DNA of 64,000 bases, taken from contig NZ_CP049250.1 in assembly GCF_011046895.1 (NCBI RefSeq), positions 2,702,501-2,766,500 on the forward strand, read 5' to 3'. Under the pieces are notes generated by a model, which worked only from the letters and a program-made list of their open reading frames with translations, did no database searches and had not been told where the DNA came from. A program made the translations under genes and the position numbers. The stretch comes from Rhizobium rhizoryzae (GTDB taxonomy: Bacteria; Pseudomonadota; Alphaproteobacteria; Rhizobiales; Rhizobiaceae). Shown one piece after another: positions 45,678 through 56,198 of the stretch (position 1 is the first letter of the stretch; each line of letters starts with the position of its first letter).

Positions 45678-46901
45678 TCAACGGTGCGCGTTCAGCGAAA
45701 TGACATTGTGCAATGTCTCATCCGCGGTTCCGAGGAACCGCTTGATGTTGCGGGCAGCCTGGCGAATGCGATGTTCGTTTTCGACAAGAGCGATACGGAC
45801 ATATTCGTCACCATGCTCGCCGAAGCCGATGCCCGGAGCAACTGCGACGTCGGCCTTCTCGATCAACAGTTTCGAGAACTCAAGGGAGCCAAGATGACGG
45901 AACTTTTCCGGCACCGGCACCCAGGCAAACATGGATGCCGCAGGTGGCGGCACATCCCAGCCAGCACGTCCGAAGCTTTCGACCATGACATCGCGTCGAC
46001 GCTTGTAGGTTTGACGAACCTCGTCAATGTGCTGGTCGAGATCCGGGTCGTTCAACGCAGCCGTCGCCGCAACCTGGATCGGGGTGAATGCACCGTAATC
46101 AAGATAGGATTTAACGCGTGTCAGAGCGGAAATCAGACGATCATTGCCGACCGCAAAGCCCATGCGCCAGCCTGCCATGGAAAAGGTCTTGGACATGGAC
46201 GTAAATTCCACGGCTACATCCATCGCACCCGGAACCTGCAGGACCGAAGGCGTTGGCTTCCCATCGAAATAAATTTCAGAGTAGGCCAGATCGGACAGGA
46301 CGAACACACCATGCTTCTTCGCGAAGGCGACGACATCCTTGTAGAAGTCGAGTTCGACCACGGTCGCGGTCGGGTTCGACGGATAGCAAAGAATCATCGC
46401 TATCGGCTTCGGAATCGAGTGGGCAACCGCACGCTCAAGCGCACGGAAGAATTCTTCATTGGGTTCAACCGGGATAGAGCGGATCACGCCGCCGACCATC
46501 AGGAAGCCGAATGCATGGATCGGATAAGATGGGTTCGGGCACAGTACGACATCACCAGGCGCCGTGATGGCCTGCGCCATGTTGGCAAAGCCTTCCTTGG
46601 AACCGAGAGTCGCAACCACCTGCGTATCAGGGTTCAGCTTTACGCCGAAACGGCGAGCGTAATAGGCAGCCTGCGCGCGACGCAGACCGGGGATGCCCTT
46701 TGAAGAAGAGTAGCCGTGCGTGTCTGGTCTTTGAACGGTTTCGATCAGCTTGTCGACGATGAACTGGTTCGTCGGCAAATCGGGATTGCCCATGCCGAGG
46801 TCAACGATATCCGCGCCCGCCGCTCGCGCGCTCGCCTTCAAACGGTTTACCTGTTCGAAAACGTAGGGCGGCAGTCTGCGGACTTTATGGAACTCTTCCA
46901 T
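45678..46901 (-). CDS. Class I/II aminotransferase (LL-DAP aminotransferase / AlaC-like)
   Basis: A 407-residue PLP enzyme of fold type I. It starts MEEFHKVRRLPPYVFEQVNR and shows DIVDLGMGNPDLPTNQFIV, HGYSSSKGIPGLRRA, ILCYPSNPTATVV, the PLP lysine in FTSMSKTFSMAGWRMGFAVG and VRIALVENEHRIRQA. This pattern fits proteins annotated LL-diaminopimelate aminotransferase or alanine transaminase AlaC; the true amino donor is unproven. Start ATG 46899-46901 with GAGG six bases before; the frame is open for 54 more codons upstream without conservation. Likely co-transcribed with hom. Confidence 0.9.
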   Translation of the reverse strand: MEEFHKVRRLPPYVFEQVNRLKASARAAGADIVDLGMGNPDLPTNQFIVDKLIETVQRPDTHGYSSSKGIPGLRRAQAAYYARRFGVKLNPDTQVVATLGSKEGFANMAQAITAPGDVVLCPNPSYPIHAFGFLMVGGVIRSIPVEPNEEFFRALERAVAHSIPKPIAMILCYPSNPTATVVELDFYKDVVAFAKKHGVFVLSDLAYSEIYFDGKPTPSVLQVPGAMDVAVEFTSMSKTFSMAGWRMGFAVGNDRLISALTRVKSYLDYGAFTPIQVAATAALNDPDLDQHIDEVRQTYKRRRDVMVESFGRAGWDVPPPAASMFAWVPVPEKFRHLGSLEFSKLLIEKADVAVAPGIGFGEHGDEYVRIALVENEHRIRQAARNIKRFLGTADETLHNVISLNAHR

Positions 46902-47001
46902 AGCGAACCTCGTCAAGGCGTTAAAAACAGCGCCGCGACGCAAGGCAGTTTGCATCCCGGCAGCAAGATGCTTTGATGCGAAAAACGCCCAAAGGCAAGC
47001 T

Positions 47002-47400
47002 TTAATTGGTGGCCGGCGCCGTTGCGCTCGAGGTCTGATCTTCTGAAAGCTTGCGCAACGCATTGACCCGGCGCTGATATTCCGCTTCGGATATCGCGCC
47101 GCGTGCCTTGGCCTTGGCCAACGAACTCAATTGTGTTTCGGCAGAGGTGTACTGCTGATCATCGATCTGGGTGTTGGCGGCCGTCAAAGGTTTGCCGAAG
47201 GTTGGATAGGTGCCGGTCGACTTCAGGGTCAGCGACGCAGGCCGCGGCGCGTTCTGGGGGCCAACGACGACAGCAGGAGGTGAGGTGTTGGGGATACCAT
47301 CGTCCAGCGCAAAACTATTGCAACCGGCAAGGCCCATGGGAATCGCCACGACGCAAACCAGCATCGATAGATGACGAACCAAACCCGCCTGTACAACCAT
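47002..47400 (-). CDS. Small lipoprotein, unknown
   Basis: A protein of 132 residues with a lipoprotein signal (MLVCVVAIPMGLAGC, lipobox LAGC). The mature part has a Pro-rich linker (PNTSPPAVVVGPQNAPRPAS) and then an amphipathic helical end, QYTSAETQLSSLAKAKARGA, whose AISEAEYQRRVNAL segment resembles the short SHOCT-like motif. The start is ATG 47398-47400, with AGGG upstream; a GTG seven codons before is possible. Divergent from phaC. Role unknown. Confidence 0.8.
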   Translation of the reverse strand: MVVQAGLVRHLSMLVCVVAIPMGLAGCNSFALDDGIPNTSPPAVVVGPQNAPRPASLTLKSTGTYPTFGKPLTAANTQIDDQQYTSAETQLSSLAKAKARGAISEAEYQRRVNALRKLSEDQTSSATAPATN

Positions 47401-47539
47401 TTCTGCAACCCTGTCTTTCACCTTTGGCTAAGCCCATCCGGGCCGCAATCGCTGGAACTTGTATTCGTTTTCGGGCACAATGTAAAAACCAAAAAGCAGG
47501 CTGGAACCCTGATGGGTTCACAAGGGGAGCGAGGACACG

Positions 47540-49381
47540 ATGGGGAGCGACGGCCATTATAGCCGTGCGGGGGGAGAATCCGCCGCGTTCGATGCCAAGG
47601 CGATGGAGGCCTATCTCGTCAAGGACCCGCAGGCCATGGCGCTGAATCTGGCGCGCGCCGTCGAAAATTTCGGCAAGGCGGCGACAGAATGGATCGGTCC
47701 GCGCGAACGCGGCGAGGTGATCGACCCGATCGATCCGGTCGCCGAAATGGTCAAGACGCTCTCGAAAGTCATAGAATACTGGATGTCCGAGCCTCAGCGC
47801 ACGCTCGATGCGCAGTCCCTCCTGCTGTCATCCTATATGGGCATCTGGATGAACACGCTGCAGCGCATTGCGACAGGCGAGGCAGCGGCAGACCCGGACG
47901 ACCTGCCGAAAGACAAGCGATTTTCCGACGAAGACTGGCGCAAGAATCCGTTCTTCTCGCTCATGCGACAGATCTATCAAGTCACCGCGACCTGGGCTGA
48001 AAAGCTTGTGGAGAACGCTGACGGACTGGATGAACACACCCAGAAGAAGGCGCTTTTTTACGTCAAACAACTGACCGCCGCGATCTCTCCCGCCAACTTT
48101 GCCCTGACCAATCCGGAGGTGTTTCGCCAGACCGTTGCCAGCAATGGTGCGAACCTCGTCCAAGGCATGCGGATTCTCGCGGAAGATGTGGCAGCAGGCC
48201 GTGGTGAACTGCGCCTGCGCCAGACGGATCAAAGCAAATTCCGGCTTGGCGAGAATGTGGCCATCACGCCCGGCAAGGTCGTCGCACGCAGCGAGATCTG
48301 CGAGATCATCCAATATCAAGCATCGACGGAAACCGTTCTGAAGCGGCCACTGCTGATCGTACCGCCGTGGATCAACAAGTTTTACATCCTCGACCTTGGC
48401 GCGGAGAAGAGCTTCATCAAGTGGTGCGTCGATCAGGGCCATACGGTTTTCGTCGTATCGTGGGTGAACCCGGAAGAACGTCACGCTCGACTTGCCTGGG
48501 AAGATTATATCCGCGATGGAATCGATTTCGGGCTCAAGACGATTGAGGATGCGACCGGCGAGAAGGAAGTAAATGCGATCGGCTATTGCGTCGGTGGGAC
48601 CCTGCTTGCCGCCGCGCTGGCGCAACATGCCAAGGCCCGGAACAGGCGCATTCGCTCAGTCACGTTCTTCACGACACAGGTGGATTTCACCCATGCCGGA
48701 GAGTTGAAGGTCTTCGTGGACAACGAGCAGATCGAGGCACTCGAACAGCAGATGAACACGACCGGTTATCTTGCCGGGTCGAAGATGGCGGCTGCCTTCA
48801 ACATGCTGCGCGCATCGGAATTGATCTGGCCCTATGTCGTTTCAAACTACCTGAAGGGGCAGGAGCCGACAGCTTTCGACCTTTTGTACTGGAACTCCGA
48901 TTCAACGCGCATGACTGCTGCCAACCACGCCTTCTATCTGCGGAACTGCTATCTGGAGAACAGGTTGAGCAAGGGCGAAATGGTACTTGGCGGCAAGAAG
49001 ATTACGCTCGGAGACGTCAAAATCCCGGTCTATAGCCTCGCCGCGAAGGAAGATCACATTGCACCGGCCCGTTCCGTTTTTCTGGGATGCCAGTTCTTCG
49101 GCGGCGACGTGACGTTCGTGCTGAGCGGCTCAGGCCATATTGCAGGTGTCGTCAACCCGCCGGCCAAGCACAAGTACCAGTACTGGACGAATGGACCGGT
49201 GGAAGGTTCGCTGGATCACTGGATGAAGACGGCCACGGAGTCGGCTGGATCCTGGTGGCCGCACTGGCAGCAATGGATCGAGAAGCAAAGCGACAAGCGC
49301 GTGCCCGCCCGTATTCCTGGCGGAAGCAAGCTTCAACCCTTGTGCGATGCGCCCGGCACCTATGTCAGGGTGCGGAGCTAG
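47540..49381 (+). CDS. phaC: Class I poly(3-hydroxyalkanoate) synthase
   Basis: Polymerises 3-hydroxyacyl-CoA to polyhydroxyalkanoate storage granules. The 613-residue protein has the N-terminal domain ([20 protein letters not shown]) and the alpha/beta hydrolase core: [17 protein letters not shown], the lipase-like box GYCVGG with catalytic Cys350, the Asp region in [11 protein letters not shown] and the His region [18 protein letters not shown] lies six bases before the ATG. sfsA follows 11 bp after the stop, so the genes from phaC to radC may form one transcript. The partner genes phaAB are not in this window. Confidence 0.96.
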   Translation: MGSDGHYSRAGGESAAFDAKAMEAYLVKDPQAMALNLARAVENFGKAATEWIGPRERGEVIDPIDPVAEMVKTLSKVIEYWMSEPQRTLDAQSLLLSSYMGIWMNTLQRIATGEAAADPDDLPKDKRFSDEDWRKNPFFSLMRQIYQVTATWAEKLVENADGLDEHTQKKALFYVKQLTAAISPANFALTNPEVFRQTVASNGANLVQGMRILAEDVAAGRGELRLRQTDQSKFRLGENVAITPGKVVARSEICEIIQYQASTETVLKRPLLIVPPWINKFYILDLGAEKSFIKWCVDQGHTVFVVSWVNPEERHARLAWEDYIRDGIDFGLKTIEDATGEKEVNAIGYCVGGTLLAAALAQHAKARNRRIRSVTFFTTQVDFTHAGELKVFVDNEQIEALEQQMNTTGYLAGSKMAAAFNMLRASELIWPYVVSNYLKGQEPTAFDLLYWNSDSTRMTAANHAFYLRNCYLENRLSKGEMVLGGKKITLGDVKIPVYSLAAKEDHIAPARSVFLGCQFFGGDVTFVLSGSGHIAGVVNPPAKHKYQYWTNGPVEGSLDHWMKTATESAGSWWPHWQQWIEKQSDKRVPARIPGGSKLQPLCDAPGTYVRVRS

Positions 49382-49392
49382 CTCATTCGCAC

Positions 49393-50109
49393 ATGAAGTT
49401 TTCAACGCCTCTCGTCTCGGCGCGGTTGATCCGCCGCTACAAACGTTTTCTATTCGATGCGGAGTTAGCCGATGGTGAGGTGATTACAGGCTCCTGCCCT
49501 AATACCGGCTCCATGCGCGGACTGACGACGCCCGGTTCGGAAATCTGGTTGTCTCTGCACGACAGCCCTACCCGCAAATACCGCCACATGCTGGAGCTGG
49601 TGCGCGCGGATGGCACACTTGTTGGCATCAACACGGCAATGCCGAACCGGATCGCAGAAGAAGCGGTACTTGGCGGGTTGTTCCCGGAACTGTCCGCCAC
49701 GCCAGTCCTCAAGCGGGAGCAGCGTTACGGCATCAATTCCCGCATCGACCTTTTGCTGCGGGAAGAAGGCAAGCCGGACGCCTATATCGAGGTCAAGAAT
49801 GTGCATTTCATGCGCAAACCTGGACTTGCTGAATTTCCCGATTCGGTCACGGAACGCGGGGCCAAGCACCTCAATGAGCTGGTATCCGTCGTCCAATCCG
49901 GACATCGCGGGGTCATGCTTTACGTCATCCAAAGGAGCGATTGCGCGAGCCTCAGAATTTGCGACGATCTGGACCCGAAGTATGGGGCTGCATTCCGTGA
50001 GGCGCGGCGTCACGGAGTCGAAGCCTATGCAGTGAGTTGCGCGATTTCCCCTCAAGGAATTTTTGCCGAAAGGTTGATCCCGATAGACGAAAGCGAGCAG
50101 CCTGATTAA
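49393..50109 (+). CDS. sfsA: Sugar fermentation stimulation protein SfsA
   Basis: A 238-residue DNA-binding-type protein first linked to maltose use in E. coli; its real role is unclear. Family hallmarks are the N-terminal [19 protein letters not shown], the [20 protein letters not shown] segment, [22 protein letters not shown] and [16 protein letters not shown], including nuclease-like Asp/Glu/Lys residues. The start is ATG at 49393, 11 bp after phaC; the frame is open further upstream inside phaC but that part is not conserved. Confidence 0.95.
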   Translation: MKFSTPLVSARLIRRYKRFLFDAELADGEVITGSCPNTGSMRGLTTPGSEIWLSLHDSPTRKYRHMLELVRADGTLVGINTAMPNRIAEEAVLGGLFPELSATPVLKREQRYGINSRIDLLLREEGKPDAYIEVKNVHFMRKPGLAEFPDSVTERGAKHLNELVSVVQSGHRGVMLYVIQRSDCASLRICDDLDPKYGAAFREARRHGVEAYAVSCAISPQGIFAERLIPIDESEQPD

Positions 50110-50139
50110 AACCGGTGCGAGCGAGACGAAAGTGAATCC

Positions 50140-50973
50140 ATGGTTACCTATATCGACGCAGCATCAGCGCCAAAGAAGAACACGGGCGCAATTCGGCTGT
50201 ATGACACCGCAACGGACTTCGACGGCATGCGCAAGGCTTGTCAACTGACAGCGCGATGCCTTGATGAACTGGCATCAATCGTGAAGCCTGGCGTCACGAC
50301 GAACGAAATCGACCGCTTCGTCTTCGAGTTCGGAGCAGATCATGGCGCCCTGCCCGCAACGCTGAATTATCGCGGTTACAAATACTCCGTCTGTACATCG
50401 ATCAATCACGTCGTCTGCCATGGCATGCCGGAAGACAAGCCACTGCGCGAGGGTGATATCGTCAACATCGATGTGACCTACATCGTGGATGGCTGGCATG
50501 GCGATTCCAGCCGCATGTATCCGGTCGGTCAGGTGAAGCGCGCAGCCGAGCGCCTGATGGAAGTGACCTACGAATGCCTGATGCGCGGGATTTCCGTCGT
50601 CAGGCCAGGTGTGCGAACCGGAGCGATCGGCGAAGCGATCCAGACATTCGCCGAGGCAGAACGCTGCTCGGTCGTTCGCGATTTCTGTGGCCACGGGGTG
50701 GGTCGCCTGTTTCACGACAGCCCGAACATCCTTCATTATGGTCGCGCGGACGAAGGTCCGGAATTGCGCGAAGGCATGATTTTCACCATTGAGCCCATGA
50801 TCAACCTGGGCAAGCCGCATGTGAAGGTTCTTTCCGACGGCTGGACAGCGGTGACACGCGATCGCTCACTGTCTGCACAATACGAACACGCAGTCGGCGT
50901 CACTGCGACAGGCTGCGAAATCTTTACCCTCTCGCCTGGCGGGTTGGATCGTCCAGGGCTGCCGCCTCTGTGA
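50140..50973 (+). CDS. map: Methionine aminopeptidase, type I
   Basis: Removes the initiator methionine from nascent proteins. The 277-residue protein has the pita-bread fold with the metal ligands in [20 protein letters not shown] (two Asp), [16 protein letters not shown] (His), [12 protein letters not shown] (Glu) and [11 protein letters not shown] (Glu). The [12 protein letters not shown] stretch supplies the substrate His. About 30 residues longer at the N-terminus than E. coli Map, which is common in Rhizobiales. It is 30 bp after sfsA and 10 bp before radC. Confidence 0.96.
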   Translation: MVTYIDAASAPKKNTGAIRLYDTATDFDGMRKACQLTARCLDELASIVKPGVTTNEIDRFVFEFGADHGALPATLNYRGYKYSVCTSINHVVCHGMPEDKPLREGDIVNIDVTYIVDGWHGDSSRMYPVGQVKRAAERLMEVTYECLMRGISVVRPGVRTGAIGEAIQTFAEAERCSVVRDFCGHGVGRLFHDSPNILHYGRADEGPELREGMIFTIEPMINLGKPHVKVLSDGWTAVTRDRSLSAQYEHAVGVTATGCEIFTLSPGGLDRPGLPPL

Positions 50974-50983
50974 AAGGGAATCG

Positions 50984-51817
50984 ATGACGCAATCCTCCGT
51001 GCCTCCATCCACGCAACAGGGTTTCCCGGAAACCGAAGAGGAAGCGAACGATCTGTTCGTGGATGAGCGAAGCTTCTTCGCGGAACAGGCACCAAAGGCA
51101 GCCGGTCTGAAACGCTCTGCCCCATTTGGCAAGGAAGGTGATAAGTCGGCTCACTATCATGGTCATCGAGAACGGCTGCGGGCCAGATATCGGGAGAATG
51201 GCGATACCGCACTTGCCGATTACGAGATCCTTGAATTGCTGCTGTTCCGGTTGATACCACGACGGGACACCAAGCCGATTGCCAAGTCGCTGATTGACCG
51301 CTTCGGCAATCTGGCTGGGGTGTTTGGCGCATCAGCCCAGCTTCTTCAAGAGGTTAAGGGTGTGGGCGAAGCGGTTGCGCTGGATCTGAAGCTCATCGCC
51401 TCTGTGGGTCAGCGGATCCTGAAAAGCGAGTTGCGCGACAAGCAGGTGCTGGGTTCCTGGTCCTCCGTTATTGATTACTGCCATGCCGCGATGGCCTACG
51501 AATCACGAGAGCAGTTCCGCATACTGTTCCTCGACAAGCGCAACACATTGATAGCCGACGAAATACAGGGACGAGGCACGGTGGACCACACGCCCGTCTA
51601 CCCTCGCGAAGTGGTGCGTCGGGCGCTGGAACTGTCGGCCACGGCCATCATCCTTGTCCACAATCACCCCTCAGGCGATCCGACACCGTCACGGGCCGAT
51701 ATCGACATGACCAACACGATCATCCAGACGGCAAAGCCGCTGGGGATCACCGTGCATGATCACATTATCATCGGCAAGGACGGCCATGTGAGCTTCAAGG
51801 GCCTGCGCCTGATCTGA
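50984..51817 (+). CDS. radC: RadC family protein (JAB/MPN+ domain)
   Basis: A 277-residue protein. The middle has the UPF0758 helix-hairpin-helix ([20 protein letters not shown] and [11 protein letters not shown]). The C-terminal JAB domain has the zinc motif [20 protein letters not shown]. Named for DNA repair, but a repair role is not supported in well-studied bacteria; the JAB domain suggests a metalloprotease or related activity. It starts 10 bp after map and probably shares its transcript. It ends 9 bp from the convergent ABC ATPase gene. Confidence 0.93.
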   Translation: MTQSSVPPSTQQGFPETEEEANDLFVDERSFFAEQAPKAAGLKRSAPFGKEGDKSAHYHGHRERLRARYRENGDTALADYEILELLLFRLIPRRDTKPIAKSLIDRFGNLAGVFGASAQLLQEVKGVGEAVALDLKLIASVGQRILKSELRDKQVLGSWSSVIDYCHAAMAYESREQFRILFLDKRNTLIADEIQGRGTVDHTPVYPREVVRRALELSATAIILVHNHPSGDPTPSRADIDMTNTIIQTAKPLGITVHDHIIIGKDGHVSFKGLRLI

Positions 51818-51826
51818 CCGCCCTCG

Positions 51827-53635
51827 TCACGCCACCTGAACGATGTGGCCCGCGGACACTTCGCGATATTCCCGTCTGGGCGGCTGATAGCCCATAGGTC
51901 GTACCGGACTCTTCAATTCGTCCTCCATCAGACCGCGCCGAATACCACGCCTCGAAGGATCCGGCACGGGAACCGCTGACATAAGTTTGCGCGTGTACGG
52001 ATGCTGCGGATTTTCAAAGACGGCAGCGCGTGGGCCGATCTCAACGATTTCGCCGAGATACATGACGGCGACCCGGTGGCTGACCCGTTCGACGACGGCC
52101 ATATCGTGGCTGATGAACAGGAAGGCGAGGTCAAGTTGCTCCTGCAGATCCAGAAGCAGGTTGCAGACCTGCGCCTTGATCGAGACGTCCAGAGCAGAAA
52201 CGGACTCGTCTGCAACGATCACCTTCGGATCGAGTGAAAGGGCACGGGCGATGGCAATTCGCTGACGCTGTCCGCCAGAGAATTCATGGGGATAACGGTT
52301 CATCATGGACGCTGAAAGGCCTACTCGCTCGAGAAGATCTGCCGTCTTCTGCTTCGCCTGAGCCGCATTACCCATCCCATGCTTGAGAAATGGCTCAGCG
52401 ATCGCCTGACCAACCGACATGCGCGGATTGAGGCTTGAGAACGGATCCTGAAAGATCATCTGGATGCTTTTGCGCATGCGCTGTAATTGCGACGAGCCAA
52501 GCTCCCGTACATTCTGACCGTCCAGTTGAATGTCACCGGAGGTCGGTTCTATCAACCGCATAACCGAGCGTCCTGTGGTCGACTTGCCACAGCCAGATTC
52601 ACCGACAAGCGCCAAGGTCTCACCCTGCTTCAAGTCGAAGGAAACATTCTCGACAGCATGGATCGAGCCGGTTTGGCGACTGAACAGGCCTGAGCGGACC
52701 GGAAAGCGGGTTACGAGGTTCTCGACCTTCAGGATCGGAGCATCCCGTTCGAGCATCGTCCTGCTTGGCTGCGGCTCAGTCGTGATACCGGTGACCGTAT
52801 CGACAATCGGGAACCGTAGCGGCACCGCCTGCCCTTCCATCGAACCTAGTCTCGGCACCGCAGAAAGAAGAGCGCGGGTATAGGGATGCTGCCCCCGATG
52901 AAAGATCTGCTCGGTCGCGCCGCTTTCCACCGCATCGCCGCGGAACATCACAACGGTGCGGTCAGCAATCTCAGCAACCACACCCATATCGTGCGTGATG
53001 AAGAGAACAGACATGCCCTCTTCCTCCTGCAGCGTCTTGATGAGGTCCAGGATCTGCCCCTGTATCGTGACATCAAGTGCCGTCGTTGGTTCATCGGCGA
53101 TGAGCAGTTTCGGCCGTGAGGCCAATGCCATGGCAATCATCACTCGCTGACGCATACCACCGGAAAACTGGTGCGGGTACTCGTCGAAGCGGGAAGCGGC
53201 ATTCGGAATGCGCACCTTTTCCAGCATGCGGATGGTCTCGGCACGGGCGTCAGTGGCTGACATTCCCTTGTGGCGCGTCAGCACCTCCGAGATCTGCCGT
53301 CCGATCGTGAAGATCGGGTTCAGCGATGTCATCGGCTCCTGAAAGATCATGGAGACTTCATTGCCACGGACTGCTCGCATCTCTTTTTCGGACAGGCTCA
53401 ACAGATCCCGTCCGTTGAGCATCACCTGACCTTCAATGCGGCTCGCGTCCTTTGCCAGAAGCCGCATGATAGAGAGCGATGTGACGCTCTTGCCCGAACC
53501 GGATTCGCCGACGATAGCCAGTGTCTCGCCGGGCCTGATATCAAAGGACACATTCCGAACGACAGGCTTCCACTCGCTATCGACACGAAATGCAGTTGTC
53601 AGGTTGCGAACCGAAAGAATGGGTTCTGCGGTCAT
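51827..53635 (-). CDS. Peptide ABC transporter ATPase, fused two-domain
   Basis: A 602-residue ATPase that joins DppD-like and DppF-like halves in one chain, as in GsiA (glutathione importer). First half: Walker A GESGSGKS near residue 42, [15 protein letters not shown] and Walker [13 protein letters not shown]. Second half: [30 protein letters not shown] and [12 protein letters not shown]; the OppD/DppD C-terminal motifs [12 protein letters not shown] and [12 protein letters not shown] follow each. Start ATG at 53633-53635 overlaps the DUF1028 stop by four bases (ATGA). Last gene of the GntR-controlled operon. Confidence 0.95.
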   Translation of the reverse strand: MTAEPILSVRNLTTAFRVDSEWKPVVRNVSFDIRPGETLAIVGESGSGKSVTSLSIMRLLAKDASRIEGQVMLNGRDLLSLSEKEMRAVRGNEVSMIFQEPMTSLNPIFTIGRQISEVLTRHKGMSATDARAETIRMLEKVRIPNAASRFDEYPHQFSGGMRQRVMIAMALASRPKLLIADEPTTALDVTIQGQILDLIKTLQEEEGMSVLFITHDMGVVAEIADRTVVMFRGDAVESGATEQIFHRGQHPYTRALLSAVPRLGSMEGQAVPLRFPIVDTVTGITTEPQPSRTMLERDAPILKVENLVTRFPVRSGLFSRQTGSIHAVENVSFDLKQGETLALVGESGCGKSTTGRSVMRLIEPTSGDIQLDGQNVRELGSSQLQRMRKSIQMIFQDPFSSLNPRMSVGQAIAEPFLKHGMGNAAQAKQKTADLLERVGLSASMMNRYPHEFSGGQRQRIAIARALSLDPKVIVADESVSALDVSIKAQVCNLLLDLQEQLDLAFLFISHDMAVVERVSHRVAVMYLGEIVEIGPRAAVFENPQHPYTRKLMSAVPVPDPSRRGIRRGLMEDELKSPVRPMGYQPPRREYREVSAGHIVQVA

Positions 53636-54390
53636 TTGGGCATCCACGGTGTAGAAAAGGATGCAGATGCGCGGCCAGCAGCGGCGCGTTCTGCTTCAAG
53701 GGCGGCGATCTTCTGGTCGATGACGGTACGATCAATCATCCCATGCGGGTTGCTGCGCGTCGGCATCGTCTCCGCCACATGGATGTATCGTTCCTGCGCG
53801 ACAGCATAAAGCCTGCGCAATTCGGCAAGGGGGTCGCCATGATCATCGGCGCGAATGTTCAACCAGGCATAATCCTGATCGCGGTAGATGACGAGAGCAG
53901 CGGATTGCTTGCCACGCTTGTCGCCGCCTGCCGCCTCGCCCGCTTCCATCGCGGCAAGCAGCCTTTCCGCGAAGGGCAAATTCGAACTTTCCTGGTAAGC
54001 TCGCAGCGTCTCTTCGATGACTTGAGGGCCTACCAGCATGTTTCCAGCCACAGAGACATTGTTCTCAACTAGATGGCCTGCCCAATCTATGCATTTGGAA
54101 CCGGTGAACGCTGCGTTCCGGCCCGATGCGTCGATCAGGTGCATCTGGCGCTGCTCTGCGCCGTCATCGCGCTCCGTCACGAGCCGAATGATCTCATCGG
54201 GAGACTTGCCCTCGCCCAGCATTTTCAGGCCGTCGGTGCCGTAAAGCGGGCTGACGAAGGCCTGCGTTGCCACAGCGCCAATGCCGCCCCGAATGTAGGG
54301 CACGGCGCAACCAACGGCGAAGAATCGGCTGGCAACAGCGATGCCCAGATGTCCGGTCTCAGGATCCCTTGCAACGATAGAATAGGTCAT
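53632..54390 (-). CDS. DUF1028 family (Ntn-hydrolase-like) protein
   Basis: A 252-residue protein. It begins MTYSIVARDPETGHLGIAVA and continues with FFAVGCAVPYIRGGIGAVATQAF, GYGxxGL-like LYGTDGLKMLGEGKSPDEI and VSVAGNMLVGPQVIEET, as in DUF1028 proteins, which have an Ntn-hydrolase-like fold in a solved structure, as I recall. The ATG at 54388-54390 is chosen over the TTG six bases before: it has GGGG upstream and leaves Thr at position 2, which could become the N-terminal nucleophile after Met removal (inference). It starts within a few bases of the end of ggt and ends inside the ATPase start. Probably hydrolyses a product of the imported substrate. Confidence 0.9.
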   Translation of the reverse strand: MTYSIVARDPETGHLGIAVASRFFAVGCAVPYIRGGIGAVATQAFVSPLYGTDGLKMLGEGKSPDEIIRLVTERDDGAEQRQMHLIDASGRNAAFTGSKCIDWAGHLVENNVSVAGNMLVGPQVIEETLRAYQESSNLPFAERLLAAMEAGEAAGGDKRGKQSAALVIYRDQDYAWLNIRADDHGDPLAELRRLYAVAQERYIHVAETMPTRSNPHGMIDRTVIDQKIAALEAERAAAGRASASFSTPWMPK

Positions 54391-54392
54391 GG

Positions 54393-56180
54393 TCAACGCC
54401 CCACAGCATAAGCTTGCATCAATCGCGGTGTCGCTGCCGCTCGCAGCAGGCCATCCGCGTCACGGCGCGCAGCCGTCAAACGACCGACCGTCCAGTTCTC
54501 GGCCACAGTCACCTGATGGCCGCGACGGCGAAGCTCAGCAATCGTCGCCTCCCCGAAGCCTGCTTCCACCATGATGTGCCCCGGCTCCGATGTTCGCGGA
54601 TAGAACGAGCCCGGAAAATGGGTCGTATGGAACAGCGGCGCATCGATTGCGGCCTGAAGGTTTTTGCCGTGATGCGCGTAACGCAGGAAGAAGGGCAATT
54701 GCCACTGATCCTGCTGGTCGCCACCCGGGGTTCCGAAGGCGAGCGTCGGCTTGCCCTGATAGAGCGCGAGTGAGGGCGTCAATGTGGTGCGGGGGCGCTT
54801 GCCGGGCGCCAGCGATGTCGGCAGGCCATCTTTCAGCCAGAACATCTGTGCGCGCGAGTTCAGCGGGAAGCCGAGGCCGGGCACGACCGGCGAAGATTGC
54901 AGCCATCCACCGGAAGGCGTGGTCGAGACCATATTGCCCCAGCGATCAATGACATCGATATGGACGGTATCGCCCTTCTTCTCAGACAAATGCGCCATGG
55001 TCGGCTCGTAAACCGCGCCCTTGCCGGAAAATTCCGCCAGCATGGCCATTGTCGCATCGCGCTGGTTCTCGTAGCCGGGAACAAGACCGGGCCTCAGTTC
55101 CATGGAAGCCGTGTCAGAAATGAGCTTACGTCGCTCAGTGTTATAGCTTTCTGACAGAAGAAACTCGGTCGGTATCTGGCCGAATTCCGGATCGCCGTAA
55201 TAGACTTCGCGATCGGCGTAAGCGAGCTTCATTGCTTCCACCACGTAGTGCACGAAGTCTGGACCGGTTGGGTCCATCGACTGAAGATCAAATCCCTTCA
55301 GCAAGGCAAGGGACTGGAGCAAGACTGGCCCCTGCCCCCATGCGGGCGTCTTGGCAACGGTCCAATCATTATAGTCGAAGGTCTGCGGCGCTTCGATCGT
55401 TGCCGAATATCCCGCCATATCGTCAGCTGTCAGCACCGCCTTATGGCGCTGGCCGCTCGCATCCATCACCTCTGCCGTCTGCAGGTAGCGGTCGATCGAT
55501 TCGGCCACGAACCCGCGATAGAAGGCATCACGCGCGGCCTGAACCTTGTCCTCGCGGCTACCGGCGGCAGCCTCGGATTCCGAAATGATGCGCTTCCAGG
55601 TTTCGGCGAGAACCGGATTGCGGAAGTTGGAATGCGGCTCCGGTGCAGATCCACCCGGCAGCCAGGTCTCGAACGAGGTTGGCCATTCCTTCGCAAAGAA
55701 GTCCGCCAATCCCTTGATGGTTGCCGAAACACGCGGCAGCACGGGATGCCCATGTTCTGCGTAATAGATCGCAGGCTCGAGCACCTCGCGAACGGACATG
55801 CTGCCATAATCGCGCAGCATGAGCATCCAGCCATCGAACGCGCCCGGAATGACGGTTGCCAGCAGGCCATCGCCTGGAATGAGTTTCAAACCTTCAGCGG
55901 TGTAGTGTTCAATCGTGGCAGCGGCAGGTGCGGGCCCTTGCGCACAAATCACTTCAACCTTGTCGGTCTTCTTCGAATAAATGATCGCCGGCATATCGCC
56001 GCCCGGACCACACAGATGCGGCTCTACCACCTGAAGCACGAAGGCGGTGGCAACGGCTGCGTCGAATGCGTTTCCGCCCTTTTCCAGAATGCTCATGCCG
56101 ACGGCGGAAGCAATCCAGTGGGTCGAGGTCACGACACCGAAAGTGCCGAGAATTTCAGGACGCGTCGTGAAGTCACTCAT
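54393..56180 (-). CDS. ggt: Gamma-glutamyltransferase, cytoplasmic form
   Basis: A 595-residue Ntn hydrolase that cleaves gamma-glutamyl bonds, e.g. of glutathione. It has GGNAFDAAVATAFVLQVVEPH, CGPGGDMPAIIYS, PGAFDGWMLMLRDYGSMSV and EAMKLAYADREVYYGDP. The catalytic Thr405 begins the small subunit in KGDTVHIDVIDRWGNMVS, followed by the oxyanion part (LNSRAQMFWL). There is no signal peptide (MSDFTTRPEILGTFGVV), so the enzyme should work inside the cell, after import. Start ATG 56178-56180 behind AAAGG. Embedded in the peptide ABC operon, between the permeases and DUF1028. Confidence 0.93.
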   Translation of the reverse strand: MSDFTTRPEILGTFGVVTSTHWIASAVGMSILEKGGNAFDAAVATAFVLQVVEPHLCGPGGDMPAIIYSKKTDKVEVICAQGPAPAAATIEHYTAEGLKLIPGDGLLATVIPGAFDGWMLMLRDYGSMSVREVLEPAIYYAEHGHPVLPRVSATIKGLADFFAKEWPTSFETWLPGGSAPEPHSNFRNPVLAETWKRIISESEAAAGSREDKVQAARDAFYRGFVAESIDRYLQTAEVMDASGQRHKAVLTADDMAGYSATIEAPQTFDYNDWTVAKTPAWGQGPVLLQSLALLKGFDLQSMDPTGPDFVHYVVEAMKLAYADREVYYGDPEFGQIPTEFLLSESYNTERRKLISDTASMELRPGLVPGYENQRDATMAMLAEFSGKGAVYEPTMAHLSEKKGDTVHIDVIDRWGNMVSTTPSGGWLQSSPVVPGLGFPLNSRAQMFWLKDGLPTSLAPGKRPRTTLTPSLALYQGKPTLAFGTPGGDQQDQWQLPFFLRYAHHGKNLQAAIDAPLFHTTHFPGSFYPRTSEPGHIMVEAGFGEATIAELRRRGHQVTVAENWTVGRLTAARRDADGLLRAAATPRLMQAYAVGR

Positions 56181-56198
56181 CAACAATGCCTTTCAGAC

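Noticed and set aside
45684..46703. 339-codon open frame antisense to the aminotransferase
   Set aside because: No family and no regulatory signals; the minus-strand gene is certain.
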